A stretch of 18,344 bases of DNA from an uncultured Ruminococcus sp. (GTDB lineage Bacteria; Bacillota; Clostridia; Oscillospirales; Ruminococcaceae): assembly GCA_900540005.1 (NCBI GenBank), contig UQEM01000040.1:1-18344 (forward strand), read 5' to 3'. Positions within the stretch are counted from its first letter, which is position 1. The number at the start of each line of letters is the position of its first letter. The position numbers and the translations under genes are program-made. A model generated the notes under the pieces. That model worked only from the letters and a program-made list of their open reading frames with translations, was not told where the DNA came from and made no database searches. Positions 7,339 to 14,682 of this stretch are shown in pieces.

Positions 7339-7367
7339 ATTATATCACACACACTATTAAATGTCAA
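7339..7367 (-). promoter_or_regulatory. Consensus promoter of the iorA-iorB-paaK operon
   Basis: On the minus strand a perfect TTGACA (7367-7362) and a perfect TATAAT (7344-7339) are separated by 17 bases. Transcription should begin near 7332, giving a leader of about 144 nt to iorA. I see only small AT-rich stems in that leader and no terminator. The promoter lies back to back with that of the polyamine operon. Confidence 0.88.
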
Positions 7368-7421
7368 TTACTTCTGAGAACTGCCTTTGAGCAAAGCAAA
7401 AATAAAAATTTCCGAAAAGTA

Positions 7422-7450
7422 TTGACACAGCCGTTTCAATGTGATAGAAT
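7422..7450 (+). promoter_or_regulatory. Promoter of the polyamine operon
   Basis: TTGACA (7422-7427) and TAGAAT (7445-7450, one mismatch to consensus) are separated by 17 bases. Transcription should begin near 7457, nearly 400 nt before the speD start codon. Confidence 0.85.
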
Positions 7451-7456
7451 AATAAC

Positions 7457-7849
7457 GGTTTATGAGTAAGATCCATATTCCAAAATTTAATTTGCAAAAG
7501 AAGCTTCGGTTTCAAAGCAAGATTTTGACCACTCCGTTCGGAGTTGAGGCCATACGGACAGCCGGGTCAGATGCCGACTGCCGATATTTTTTCGGCTGGC
7601 AACTTCTGTTGCCTTATTGATTCGTACGCTGCAAAGCGGCGATTAAGTTTTTATAAGTTTTCATCAGCTTGTGAAAGGTCAATAAGAGTAGTAAAGGGTA
7701 GTATCTTGCTTATATAGACTCTGAAACCATAGTGAAGTTTTAGGTATTTCACGCGTATGCAGGCTGTGTAAGTCTGTATGCGCTTTTTTGTTATATACAG
7801 CGATTGGGATACGGGGAGCGAATACAAATATATTTCCGAGGTGTGTTAT
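7457..7849 (+). ncRNA. Long structured leader of the polyamine operon with terminator/antiterminator switch
   Basis: About 390 nt lie between the predicted transcription start and speD. Strong hairpins are visible: ACTCC/GGAGT (7531-7544), enclosed by TGACC/GGTCA (7526-7530 with 7565-7569); GCCGA/TCGGC (7580-7596); GGCAAC/GTTGCC with a TTCT loop (7598-7613); and CGCT/AGCG with a GCAA (GNRA) loop (7627-7638). Bases 7708-7720 can pair with 7771-7783, the 3' arm of the downstream terminator, at 12 of 13 positions (G-U allowed), which would prevent termination. The same segment can pair upstream instead (GTC 7678-7680 and ATAAG 7682-7686 with 7709-7719). This three-way competition is the usual layout of a riboswitch or attenuator. 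I recognise no known class; a polyamine, SAM or arginine-related signal would fit the genes but is a guess. Confidence 0.68.
7753..7789 (+). terminator. Intrinsic terminator inside the speD leader (attenuator)
   Basis: A 12-bp stem (7753-7764 with 7772-7783, three G-U pairs, 7-nt loop) is followed immediately by six T at 7784-7789. It lies 60 bases upstream of the speD start codon in the same transcription unit, so it must be read through for the operon to be expressed. The ATG at 7778 falls inside its stem and is not a credible start. Confidence 0.87.
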
Positions 7850-8632
7850 ATGAATAATAAGCTGAAGCTTTACGGCTTTAATAATCTCACAAAATCACTA
7901 AGCTTTAACATATACGATGTCTGTTACGCCAGAACGCCAAAGGCTCAGCTCGATTATATCGCATACGTCGATGAGGCTTACAATTCCAAGCGTATTACCG
8001 AGATAATGACGCATCTTACCGAAATGATAGGAGCGCAGGTGCTGAGTGTTTCGCGGCAGGACTACGATCCGCAGGGAGCTTCCGCTACCTTTCTTATCGC
8101 GGACGACACAATGATCCCCGCGGGAGGCAGTGAGACTGTCGCTCATCTCGACAAGAGCCATGTTACAGTCCACACTTATCCCGAATACCACCCCGATACC
8201 TGCATAGCAACTTTCCGCGTGGACATAGACGTAGCCACCTGCGGCAAGATAACTCCCCTCACCGCCCTCGATTACCTCATCGGCAGTTTCGACTCGGATA
8301 TCATCACAATGGACTACCGCGTCCGGGGATTCACGAGAAATCTTGACGGAGAAAAGTTGTTCATAGACCACGAGATAACCTCCATTCAGAACTATGTGGA
8401 CGAAGCTATTCTCGATAAATACGATGCGGTCGATATCAATGTCTATCAGGCGAATATGTTCCACACGAAAATGCTCATCAAAGATATCGAACTGCAAAAT
8501 TATCTGTTTAATACGGACGTAAGAGAGCTTTCACCGAGAAGCAGACTTGACATAACAAACGCCCTCAGAAAAGAAATGATCGAAATATTCAGCGGAAGGA
8601 ATGTGTTTGGAAATGGCTCTTACTCAGGATAA
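7850..8632 (+). CDS. speD: S-adenosylmethionine decarboxylase proenzyme, E. coli type
   Basis: This 260-residue pyruvoyl-dependent enzyme decarboxylates SAM to provide the aminopropyl donor for spermidine synthase. It is of the long bacterial class, like E. coli SpeD (264 residues), not the short ~130-residue SpeH class. The self-cleavage site lies in [15 protein letters not shown] (98-112): cleavage between Lys102 and Ser103 would give a beta chain of 102 residues and an alpha chain starting with the pyruvoyl group. ATG 7850 is preferred because GAGGTG (7838-7843) precedes it and because the longer reading frame starts inside a terminator stem. It is the first gene of the polyamine operon and overlaps speA by 20 bases. 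Confidence 0.95.
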   Translation: MNNKLKLYGFNNLTKSLSFNIYDVCYARTPKAQLDYIAYVDEAYNSKRITEIMTHLTEMIGAQVLSVSRQDYDPQGASATFLIADDTMIPAGGSETVAHLDKSHVTVHTYPEYHPDTCIATFRVDIDVATCGKITPLTALDYLIGSFDSDIITMDYRVRGFTRNLDGEKLFIDHEITSIQNYVDEAILDKYDAVDINVYQANMFHTKMLIKDIELQNYLFNTDVRELSPRSRLDITNALRKEMIEIFSGRNVFGNGSYSG

Positions 8633-10058
8633 TGCCCCGATCTACGAGGCTTTGGAAAGAATGCGCAAAATGCGCGTTGTACCTTTTGATGTTCCGGGAC
8701 ACAAGCGCGGACGCGGCAATCAGGAACTCACGGATTTTCTCGGAGAAGCCTGCATGAGCGTGGACGTAAACTCAATGAAGCCCCTCGACAACCTCTGCCA
8801 TCCGGTATCTGTTATCCGTGACGCGGAGGATCTCGCGGCACAGGCTTTTGGTGCAGACAGCGCGTTTTTCATGGTCGGGGGAACTACCTCTGCCGTTCAG
8901 AGCATGATACTGTATGCCTGCAAGAACGGCGACAAGATAATCATGCCGAGAAATGTCCACCGAAGCGCAATAAATGCACTTATTCTATGCGGAGCTGTCC
9001 CCGTCTATGTGAATCCTGATGTAAACAATACGCTCGGTATCGCGCTCGGAATGTCAGTCTCGCAGGTGGAGCAGGCAATTCTCGAAAACCCTGATGCCAA
9101 AGCTGTAATGGTGAATAATCCGACATACTACGGAATATGTTCCGACCTGAAGAAGATCACCGAACTTGCCCATGCTCACGGAATGCTCGTGCTCGTTGAC
9201 GAGGCTCATGGAACGCACTTCTACTTTGGCGATAATTTTCCGCTCACAGCAATGGCGGCAGGAGCGGATATGGCATCGGTAAGTATGCACAAATCCGGAG
9301 GAAGTCTCACGCAAAGCTCATTCCTGCTTATGGGCAGAAACGTTAACTCCGACTATATGCGCCAGATCGTAAACCTCACGCAGACCACGAGCGCCTCATA
9401 TCTTCTGCTTTCGAGCCTTGATATTTCCCGAAAGAGGCTCGCGCTCCACGGCAGGGATATTTTTTCAAAAACCGTTGAAATGGCTGAATACGCGCGCGAG
9501 GAGATCAACGCCATAGGAGGCTATTACGCCTATTCAAGGGAGCTTATCAACGGCGACAGCATTTACGATTTTGACATTTCAAAACTCAGCATTTTCACTC
9601 TGCCTATCGGCCTTGCAGGAATAGAGGTGTATGACCTGCTCCGTGACGAATATGACATACAGATAGAATTCGGCGATATCGGAAACATTCTCGCGTACAT
9701 CTCAGTCGGCGACCGAAACCGCGATATTGAACGGCTCATCAGTGCGCTCTCGGAGATAAAGAGACGATTTGGCAAAACCGAGTCTGGACTCCTGACTCAG
9801 GAATACATAAACCCGATAGTTGCCGAAACTCCGCGGAATGCTTTCTACGGCGGCAAGCGTTCACTTCCGCTTGATGAGGCGGCAGGCTGTGTTTGCAGCG
9901 AATTCGTTATGTGCTATCCGCCCGGGATACCGATACTTGCTCCCGGCGAGCTTATCACCGACGAAATAATAAAATACATAAAGTATGCCAAGGAAAAAGG
10001 CTGCTCCATGACAGGTACGGAGGATATAAACATTGAACGCCTCAACGTACTGATTTAG
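8613..10058 (+). CDS. speA: Arginine decarboxylase, PLP-dependent (Orn/Lys/Arg decarboxylase fold III family)
   Basis: This 481-residue enzyme belongs to the compact aspartate-aminotransferase-fold decarboxylases exemplified by Bacillus SpeA. P-G-H-K-R-G-R-G (28-35), D-E-A-H-G (196-200) and the PLP lysine in [11 protein letters not shown] (Lys227) are intact. Lysine or ornithine could be substrates on sequence alone; arginine is favoured because an agmatinase is encoded two genes downstream, giving arginine to agmatine to putrescine. ATG 8613 is chosen: GGAAGGA at 8594-8600 abuts the alternative ATG at 8601, which would leave no spacer. The N-terminus N-A-P-I-Y-E-A-L fits the family. It overlaps speD. 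Confidence 0.92.
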   Translation: MALTQDNAPIYEALERMRKMRVVPFDVPGHKRGRGNQELTDFLGEACMSVDVNSMKPLDNLCHPVSVIRDAEDLAAQAFGADSAFFMVGGTTSAVQSMILYACKNGDKIIMPRNVHRSAINALILCGAVPVYVNPDVNNTLGIALGMSVSQVEQAILENPDAKAVMVNNPTYYGICSDLKKITELAHAHGMLVLVDEAHGTHFYFGDNFPLTAMAAGADMASVSMHKSGGSLTQSSFLLMGRNVNSDYMRQIVNLTQTTSASYLLLSSLDISRKRLALHGRDIFSKTVEMAEYAREEINAIGGYYAYSRELINGDSIYDFDISKLSIFTLPIGLAGIEVYDLLRDEYDIQIEFGDIGNILAYISVGDRNRDIERLISALSEIKRRFGKTESGLLTQEYINPIVAETPRNAFYGGKRSLPLDEAAGCVCSEFVMCYPPGIPILAPGELITDEIIKYIKYAKEKGCSMTGTEDINIERLNVLI

Positions 10059-10082
10059 GCTGAAACGGCGAGGAGGAATAAT

Positions 10083-10934
10083 ATGGAATTATGGTTCACA
10101 GAAAGGCACACGCCGAATGTCAAGTTTTCGATAAAGGTAGATCACCAGCTATACAGCGCAAACAGCGAATTCCAGCGCATTGACGTTTTCGATTCAAAGG
10201 AATTTGGACGCTTTCTCACGCTTGACGGCTACATGATGCTCACCGAAAAGGACGAGTTTATCTACCACGAAATGATCACCCATGTACCGATGGCTGTTCA
10301 CCCAAAACCGAAAAATATTCTCGTTATCGGCGCGGGAGACGGCGGAGTTGTCCGCGAACTTACACGATACAGCTCAGTCGAGAGCATTGACCTCGTGGAA
10401 ATAGACGAGCTTGTGGTCGAGGTGAGCAAAAAGTACCTGCCGACTACTGCCTGCCGCTTTGACGACCCGAGAGTTCACATTTACTACGAGGACGGCGTGA
10501 AGTTCATACGCCGCTGTGAAAATCGTTATGATGTCATCATTGTCGATTCAACAGACCCGTTCGGCCCGGGAGAGGGACTTTTCACTAAGGAATTTTACGG
10601 CAGTTGCTTCAACGCTCTCCATGAGGACGGAATAATGGTAAATCAGCACGAAAGCCCGTTTTACGATGAGGACGCGGCGGCTATGCAGCGCTCTCACAAG
10701 AGGATCGTTGAGAGTTTCCCGATAAGCAAGGTCTATCAGGCACATATCCCGACCTATCCCTCAGGACACTGGCTCTTTGGTTTTGCCTCAAAGAAATATC
10801 ACCCGATAAACGACTTTAATCCCGTTAAGTGGAGTATGCTCGAGATCAATACGAGATACTACAACACACGGCTTCACGCAGGCGCTTTTGCCCTGCCAAA
10901 CTATGTAGAGGAGCTTCTGAGAGATGTTGAATAA
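10083..10934 (+). CDS. speE: Spermidine synthase (polyamine aminopropyltransferase)
   Basis: This 283-residue enzyme transfers an aminopropyl group from decarboxylated SAM to putrescine, releasing methylthioadenosine. The N-terminal beta domain is followed by a Rossmann methyltransferase-like domain with G-A-G-D-G-G (83-88), the acidic V-E-I-D (105-108) and D-S-T-D-P-F-G-P-G-E-G-L-F (155-167), all typical of a true spermidine synthase. An upstream GAGGAGG supports the ATG. It sits 24 bases after speA and overlaps speB by 11 bases. The acidic residues that hold decarboxylated SAM are in place, so I see no sign that it has changed donor specificity, although sequence alone cannot exclude the related carboxyaminopropyl or spermine activities. 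Confidence 0.95.
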   Translation: MELWFTERHTPNVKFSIKVDHQLYSANSEFQRIDVFDSKEFGRFLTLDGYMMLTEKDEFIYHEMITHVPMAVHPKPKNILVIGAGDGGVVRELTRYSSVESIDLVEIDELVVEVSKKYLPTTACRFDDPRVHIYYEDGVKFIRRCENRYDVIIVDSTDPFGPGEGLFTKEFYGSCFNALHEDGIMVNQHESPFYDEDAAAMQRSHKRIVESFPISKVYQAHIPTYPSGHWLFGFASKKYHPINDFNPVKWSMLEINTRYYNTRLHAGAFALPNYVEELLRDVE

Positions 10935-11775
10935 GAACGTACAGACCTTCATCGCCTGCGACAGCGAATATGAGGACGCAAAGATCGTGCTGTTCGGCGC
11001 AGGATTCGACGGAACGACAAGCTTTCGTCCGGGAACAAGATTTGCTCCGTCAGCGATAAGAAATGAAAGTTTCGGTATCGAGACCTACTCCCCCTATCAG
11101 GACAAGGATATGCTCGACTACTGCTATTTTGACAGCGGAGACCTTGAACTTCCGTTCGGTGATACCAACCGCGCAGTTGACGACATAACCGAGAGAACGC
11201 GCACTATTCTGAATGACGGCAAAGTGCCTTTCATGATCGGCGGCGAGCATCTTGTGACGCTCGGAGCGGTAAGAGCAGTCTGCCAAAAATACTCCGATCT
11301 TTACATAATACACTTTGATGCCCACGCGGACCTGCGAGATGATTACCTCGGGCAGAAACTCTCTCACGCGTGCGTGCTCAGAAGATGTCACGAACTTGTT
11401 GGCGACGGTCACATTTTCCAGTTTGGAATACGGAGCGGCGACCGTGACGAGTTCAGATTTGCCGCCGAGCATACGGAAATGCACAGATTCAGTTTTGACG
11501 GTCTTGCTGAGACTGTCGAAAAACTAAAGGGGAAAAATGTTTACATGACGCTCGATCTTGATGTTCTCGACCCGTCGATTTTTCCCGGCACAGGCACTCC
11601 CGAGGCAGGCGGAGTTACTTTCAGCGAACTCAGGGACGCGCTGGAGCTTGTCTGCGGAAGTCTTAACATAGTCGGCTGTGACGCAAATGAGTTAAGTCCT
11701 GTTTACGACCAGAGCGGAGTTTCCACCGCTGTTGCCTGCAAGGTGATCCGCGAAATGCTGCTCGCAATGTCGTGA
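10924..11775 (+). CDS. speB: Agmatinase
   Basis: This 283-residue dimanganese hydrolase of the ureohydrolase family cleaves agmatine into putrescine and urea. Metal-binding motifs are complete: G-G-E-H (His109), D-A-H-A-D (Asp132, His134, Asp136) and D-L-D-V-L-D-P (Asp211, Asp213). The C-terminal D-A-N-E-L-S-P-V-Y-D matches the family. Arginase and formiminoglutamase are related, but agmatinase is favoured by length and by the adjacent arginine decarboxylase and spermidine synthase. AGAGGAG (10907-10913) precedes the ATG, which overlaps the end of speE. A 51-base gap with no promoter or terminator separates it from the next gene. Confidence 0.94.
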   Translation: MLNKNVQTFIACDSEYEDAKIVLFGAGFDGTTSFRPGTRFAPSAIRNESFGIETYSPYQDKDMLDYCYFDSGDLELPFGDTNRAVDDITERTRTILNDGKVPFMIGGEHLVTLGAVRAVCQKYSDLYIIHFDAHADLRDDYLGQKLSHACVLRRCHELVGDGHIFQFGIRSGDRDEFRFAAEHTEMHRFSFDGLAETVEKLKGKNVYMTLDLDVLDPSIFPGTGTPEAGGVTFSELRDALELVCGSLNIVGCDANELSPVYDQSGVSTAVACKVIREMLLAMS

Positions 11776-11826
11776 ACTGACCAATACGATAAATGATCTT
11801 TCACCAATAAAAAGGAGATTTGGAAT

Positions 11827-13029
11827 ATGAAAAAATGTATGATCATCGGCTGCGGCGGAGTTGCTTCCGTTGCTATCCACAAGTGCTGCCAGAACAGCGA
11901 AGTTTTTGAGGGGATCATGATAGCGAGCCGCACCAAGTCCAAGTGTGACGCGCTCAAGGAGAAACTCCAGCCCACCACCAAGACGGTTATCGAGACAGCG
12001 CAGGTAAATGCCGACAACGTTGACGAGCTTATCGCACTCATTGAGAGCTACAAGCCCGATGTTGTGCTCAATCTCGCACTCCCCTATCAGGATCTCACGA
12101 TAATGGACGCCTGCCTTGCTACAAAGACTCACTATGTTGACACCGCAAACTATGAGCCGCTCGACACAGCAAAGTTCGAGTACAAGTGGCAGTGGGCATA
12201 CCGTGAGAAATTTGAAAAAGCAGGTATCACCGCTCTGCTCGGAAGCGGCTTTGACCCCGGTGTTACAGGAGTGTTCTCTGCTTACGCAATGAAGCATGAG
12301 TTTGACGAGATCAACTACATTGACATTCTTGACTGCAACGGCGGCGACCACGGCTATCCGTTCGCAACAAATTTCAACCCAGAAATAAACATCCGCGAAG
12401 TTTCCGCCAAGGGAAGCTACATTGAGGATGGCAAGTGGGTCGAGACCGAGCCTATGGAGATAAAGCGCGTTTACAACTTCAAGGGCGTTGGCGAAAAGGA
12501 TATGTACCTGCTCCACCATGAGGAGCTTGAATCGCTCGCCCTCAACATTAAAGGCATAAAGAGAATTCGCTTTTTCATGACATTCGGTCAGAGCTATCTC
12601 ACTCATCTCAAATGCCTTGAAGATGTAGGAATGACTTCTATCGAACCTATCATGTATGAGGGCAGAGAGATAGTTCCGCTGCAGTTCCTCAAGGCTGTTC
12701 TCCCCGATCCTGCATCACTCGGCCCGAGAACTGTCGGCAAGACCAATATCGGCTGTATTTTCCGCGGCAAAAAGGACGGCAAGGATAAGAACTACTATCT
12801 CTATAACATTTGCGATCATCAGGAGTGCTACAAGGAAGTCGGCTCGCAGGCTATATCCTACACAACCGGAGTTCCCGCTATGATAGGCGCTATGATGATA
12901 CTCAACGGCACATGGAACAAGGCAGGGGTTTACAATATTGAGGAATTCGATCCCGATCCGTTCATGGAGGCACTCAACAAATGGGGACTTCCTTGGGAAG
13001 AAGATTTCGACCCGACTCTCGTAGACTGA
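11827..13029 (+). CDS. Carboxy(nor)spermidine dehydrogenase, saccharopine dehydrogenase family
   Basis: This 400-residue NAD(P)H-dependent enzyme is of the Lys1-like family that reductively condenses a diamine with L-aspartate beta-semialdehyde to give carboxyspermidine (from putrescine) or carboxynorspermidine (from diaminopropane). The N-terminal Rossmann fold has I-I-G-C-G-G-V-A (6-13); the conserved G-S-G-F-D-P-G-V-T-G-V-F is at 139-150, and the family's long C-terminal domain is complete. Saccharopine dehydrogenase itself is unlikely because the matching decarboxylase is encoded two genes on and no lysine genes are near. Since the operon makes putrescine, carboxyspermidine is the likely product. 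AAAGGAG lies upstream at a normal distance. Confidence 0.92.
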   Translation: MKKCMIIGCGGVASVAIHKCCQNSEVFEGIMIASRTKSKCDALKEKLQPTTKTVIETAQVNADNVDELIALIESYKPDVVLNLALPYQDLTIMDACLATKTHYVDTANYEPLDTAKFEYKWQWAYREKFEKAGITALLGSGFDPGVTGVFSAYAMKHEFDEINYIDILDCNGGDHGYPFATNFNPEINIREVSAKGSYIEDGKWVETEPMEIKRVYNFKGVGEKDMYLLHHEELESLALNIKGIKRIRFFMTFGQSYLTHLKCLEDVGMTSIEPIMYEGREIVPLQFLKAVLPDPASLGPRTVGKTNIGCIFRGKKDGKDKNYYLYNICDHQECYKEVGSQAISYTTGVPAMIGAMMILNGTWNKAGVYNIEEFDPDPFMEALNKWGLPWEEDFDPTLVD

Positions 13030-13053
13030 TAAAAAATTGAGGAGAAAACAGTT

Positions 13054-13365
13054 ATGATACTTGTAAATACTGATTACATCGCAGGAAAAAATTTAGGTAT
13101 GCTCGGACTGGTAAAGGGTTCGACGATACAGTCAAAGCACGTCGGCAAGGACATCATGCAGGGATTCAAGACCATTATCGGCGGCGAACTTAAAGCCTAC
13201 ACCGAAATGATGAACGAGGCGCGTGAGATCGCAACCCAGCGCATGATACAGGAGGCTCAGTCAATGGGTGCGGACGCTGTTGTCAATGTTCGCTATTCCA
13301 CTTCGGCTATCGTGCAGGGTGCAGCCGAGGTCATCGCTTACGGAACAGCAGTCAGATTTATATGA
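13054..13365 (+). CDS. UPF0145/YbjQ family protein of unknown function
   Basis: This 103-residue soluble protein matches the small YbjQ (UPF0145) family. Visible features are the early V-N-T-D-Y-I-A-G (4-11), the lysine/glycine-rich centre ending in I-G-G-E-L (42-46), a long amphipathic helix with A-R-E-I-A-T-Q-R-M, and the C-terminal strand G-A-D-A-V-V-N-V-R-Y followed by G-T-A-V. Members are predicted to form ring-like oligomers and are sometimes labelled heavy-metal-binding, but no biochemical role is established. It is wedged between the dehydrogenase (24-base gap, GAGGAG site) and the decarboxylase (4-base ATGA overlap), so it is certainly co-expressed with the carboxyspermidine branch. 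Confidence 0.87.
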   Translation: MILVNTDYIAGKNLGMLGLVKGSTIQSKHVGKDIMQGFKTIIGGELKAYTEMMNEAREIATQRMIQEAQSMGADAVVNVRYSTSAIVQGAAEVIAYGTAVRFI

Positions 13366-14498
13366 TAGAAAAACTTGATATAAATTCGCTCCCCACGCCC
13401 TGCTATGTTGTGGACGAGGAGCGAATCGTCCGCAACCTTGAAATTTTAAACAATGTTGAAAAGCGAACAGGCTGCAAGATACTTCTGGCGCAAAAGGCTT
13501 TTTCATGCTACCACATCTATCCGAAAATACGCGAATACGTTTCGGGAACAGCTTGCAGCGGACTTTACGAAGCAAGGCTCGGATACGAGGAGATGGGCGG
13601 CGAAAACCATGTTTTCTCAGCCGCATACCGCGAAAATGAGATAGACGAGATGATCTCATACTGCGGACACATTATTTTCAACTCTTTTTCCCAGCTTGAC
13701 AAATACCGCGACCGTGTACTGAAAGCTGGCAGAAAGATCGGCCTCAGGGTGAATCCCGAATGTTCCACTCAGGAGGGACACGAGATATACGACCCATGTT
13801 CACCGAAGTCAAGGCTCGGCATAACCAATGCCAACTTCGACAGAAATGACCTTCGCGGAGTTAGCGGACTGCACTTTCACACACTATGCGAGCAGAATTC
13901 GGACGCTCTTGCAGAAACACTCGATGCAGTAGAGCAGAAATTCGGCGATGTACTTTCTTCCCTTGAATGGATAAATTTCGGCGGCGGTCATCACATCACC
14001 CGAGATGACTATGACATTCCACTCCTTGAAAAGTGCATACGCAGAATGCAGGATAAATACGGTCTTGAAGTTTTTCTCGAACCCGGCGAGGCTTTTGCAC
14101 TCAACGCAGGCTATCTCGTTACGGAAATTCTCGATATCACACGCAATGATATGCCCATAGCGATCCTCGACACCTCGGCGGCGTGTCATATGCCTGATGT
14201 GCTTGAAATGCCGTACCGTCCGCCGCTGTTTGGTTCGGGAGAAGCAGGCAGTCTTGAATACACCTACCGCCTCGGCTCGCAGACCTGTCTTGCAGGCGAC
14301 GTTATCGGCGAATACTCATTTGACAAACCTCTTGAAGTCGGCGGCAGGCTCGTTTTCGGAGACATGGCTATCTATTCAATGGTCAAAAACAACACCTTCA
14401 ACGGTATGCCGCTCCCGTCAATTCTTCTGCTGAAAAAGGACGGAACGACAGAAACTCTCAGAAGCTTTAGCTATGAGGATTTCAAGTGCAGGCTGTAA
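13362..14498 (+). CDS. nspC: Carboxy(nor)spermidine decarboxylase
   Basis: This 378-residue PLP enzyme of the alanine-racemase/ornithine decarboxylase fold removes the carboxyl group from carboxyspermidine or carboxynorspermidine. The PLP lysine is in L-A-Q-K-A-F-S (Lys45); other fold-type III features are H-F-H-T (171-174), F-G-G-G-H (206-210), E-P-G-E-A (240-244) and Q-T-C-L-A-G-D (307-313) with the active-site Cys309 and Asp313. P-T-P-C-Y-V-V-D at the N-terminus is typical of NspC. The start overlaps the previous stop as ATGA and lacks a strong ribosome binding site, suggesting translational coupling. It is the last gene of the operon, followed by a terminator. Confidence 0.94.
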   Translation: MIEKLDINSLPTPCYVVDEERIVRNLEILNNVEKRTGCKILLAQKAFSCYHIYPKIREYVSGTACSGLYEARLGYEEMGGENHVFSAAYRENEIDEMISYCGHIIFNSFSQLDKYRDRVLKAGRKIGLRVNPECSTQEGHEIYDPCSPKSRLGITNANFDRNDLRGVSGLHFHTLCEQNSDALAETLDAVEQKFGDVLSSLEWINFGGGHHITRDDYDIPLLEKCIRRMQDKYGLEVFLEPGEAFALNAGYLVTEILDITRNDMPIAILDTSAACHMPDVLEMPYRPPLFGSGEAGSLEYTYRLGSQTCLAGDVIGEYSFDKPLEVGGRLVFGDMAIYSMVKNNTFNGMPLPSILLLKKDGTTETLRSFSYEDFKCRL

Positions 14499-14504
14499 TA
14501 CATG

Positions 14505-14533
14505 AAAGGACTGATGTAAATCAGTCCTTTTTT
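14505..14533 (+). terminator. Intrinsic terminator of the polyamine operon
   Basis: A perfect 10-bp stem (AAAGGACTGA 14505-14514 with TCAGTCCTTT 14521-14530, loop TGTAAA) ends in a run of six T at 14528-14533, seven bases after the decarboxylase stop codon. Confidence 0.92.
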
Positions 14534-14564
14534 GCCAATTACGCCGAAAATCCAGCAACACCCC

Positions 14565-14593
14565 TTTACTTTAGCTGATTAGTATGGTATAAT
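14565..14593 (+). promoter_or_regulatory. Extended -10 promoter of the second ABC operon
   Basis: A perfect TATAAT (14588-14593) preceded by TGG (extended -10) lies 17 bases after TTTACT (14565-14570), a 4/6 match to the -35 consensus. Transcription should begin near 14600. Confidence 0.78.
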
Positions 14594-14612
14594 GTTAGAG
14601 CATTAATATTCC

Positions 14613-14658
14613 GGGATCTTTCCGCACAGAAATACTATTTCCCATTCGGAAAGGTTCT
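14613..14658 (+). promoter_or_regulatory. 12-bp hairpin in the leader of the second ABC operon
   Basis: Bases 14613-14624 pair with 14647-14658 over 12 positions (including G-U pairs) around a 22-nt loop. The hairpin starts about 13 nt after the predicted transcription start and ends just before the AAGGAG site. There is no T-run, so it is not a terminator; an mRNA-stabilising or translational role is possible but unproven. Confidence 0.5.
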
Positions 14659-14682
14659 GATAATGAAGGAGAATTACCTGTT

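Noticed and set aside
7462..7620. A 52-codon open frame in the speD leader that could be a regulatory leader peptide
   Set aside because: It starts only about 5 nt after the predicted transcription start, has no ribosome binding site, resembles no known protein, and overlaps strong RNA hairpins that explain the base composition better. It remains a faint possibility.
7690..7712. AGGGTAGTATC near 7697 resembling the conserved T-box sequence
   Set aside because: The key UGGN that pairs with the tRNA acceptor end and the ACCGCG that follows are not present, and no specifier-loop architecture is evident.
7778..7849. Upstream start for speD adding 24 residues
   Set aside because: The ATG at 7778 lies inside the 3' arm of the intrinsic terminator and has no ribosome binding site. 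ATG 7850 has a good GAGGTG site and gives the normal SpeD N-terminus.
11692..12606. Long minus-strand open frame of 304 codons opposite speB and the dehydrogenase
   Set aside because: It is antisense to strongly supported genes, has no recognisable domains, and its Cys/Leu/Val-rich composition is typical of a frame mirrored from coding sequence.
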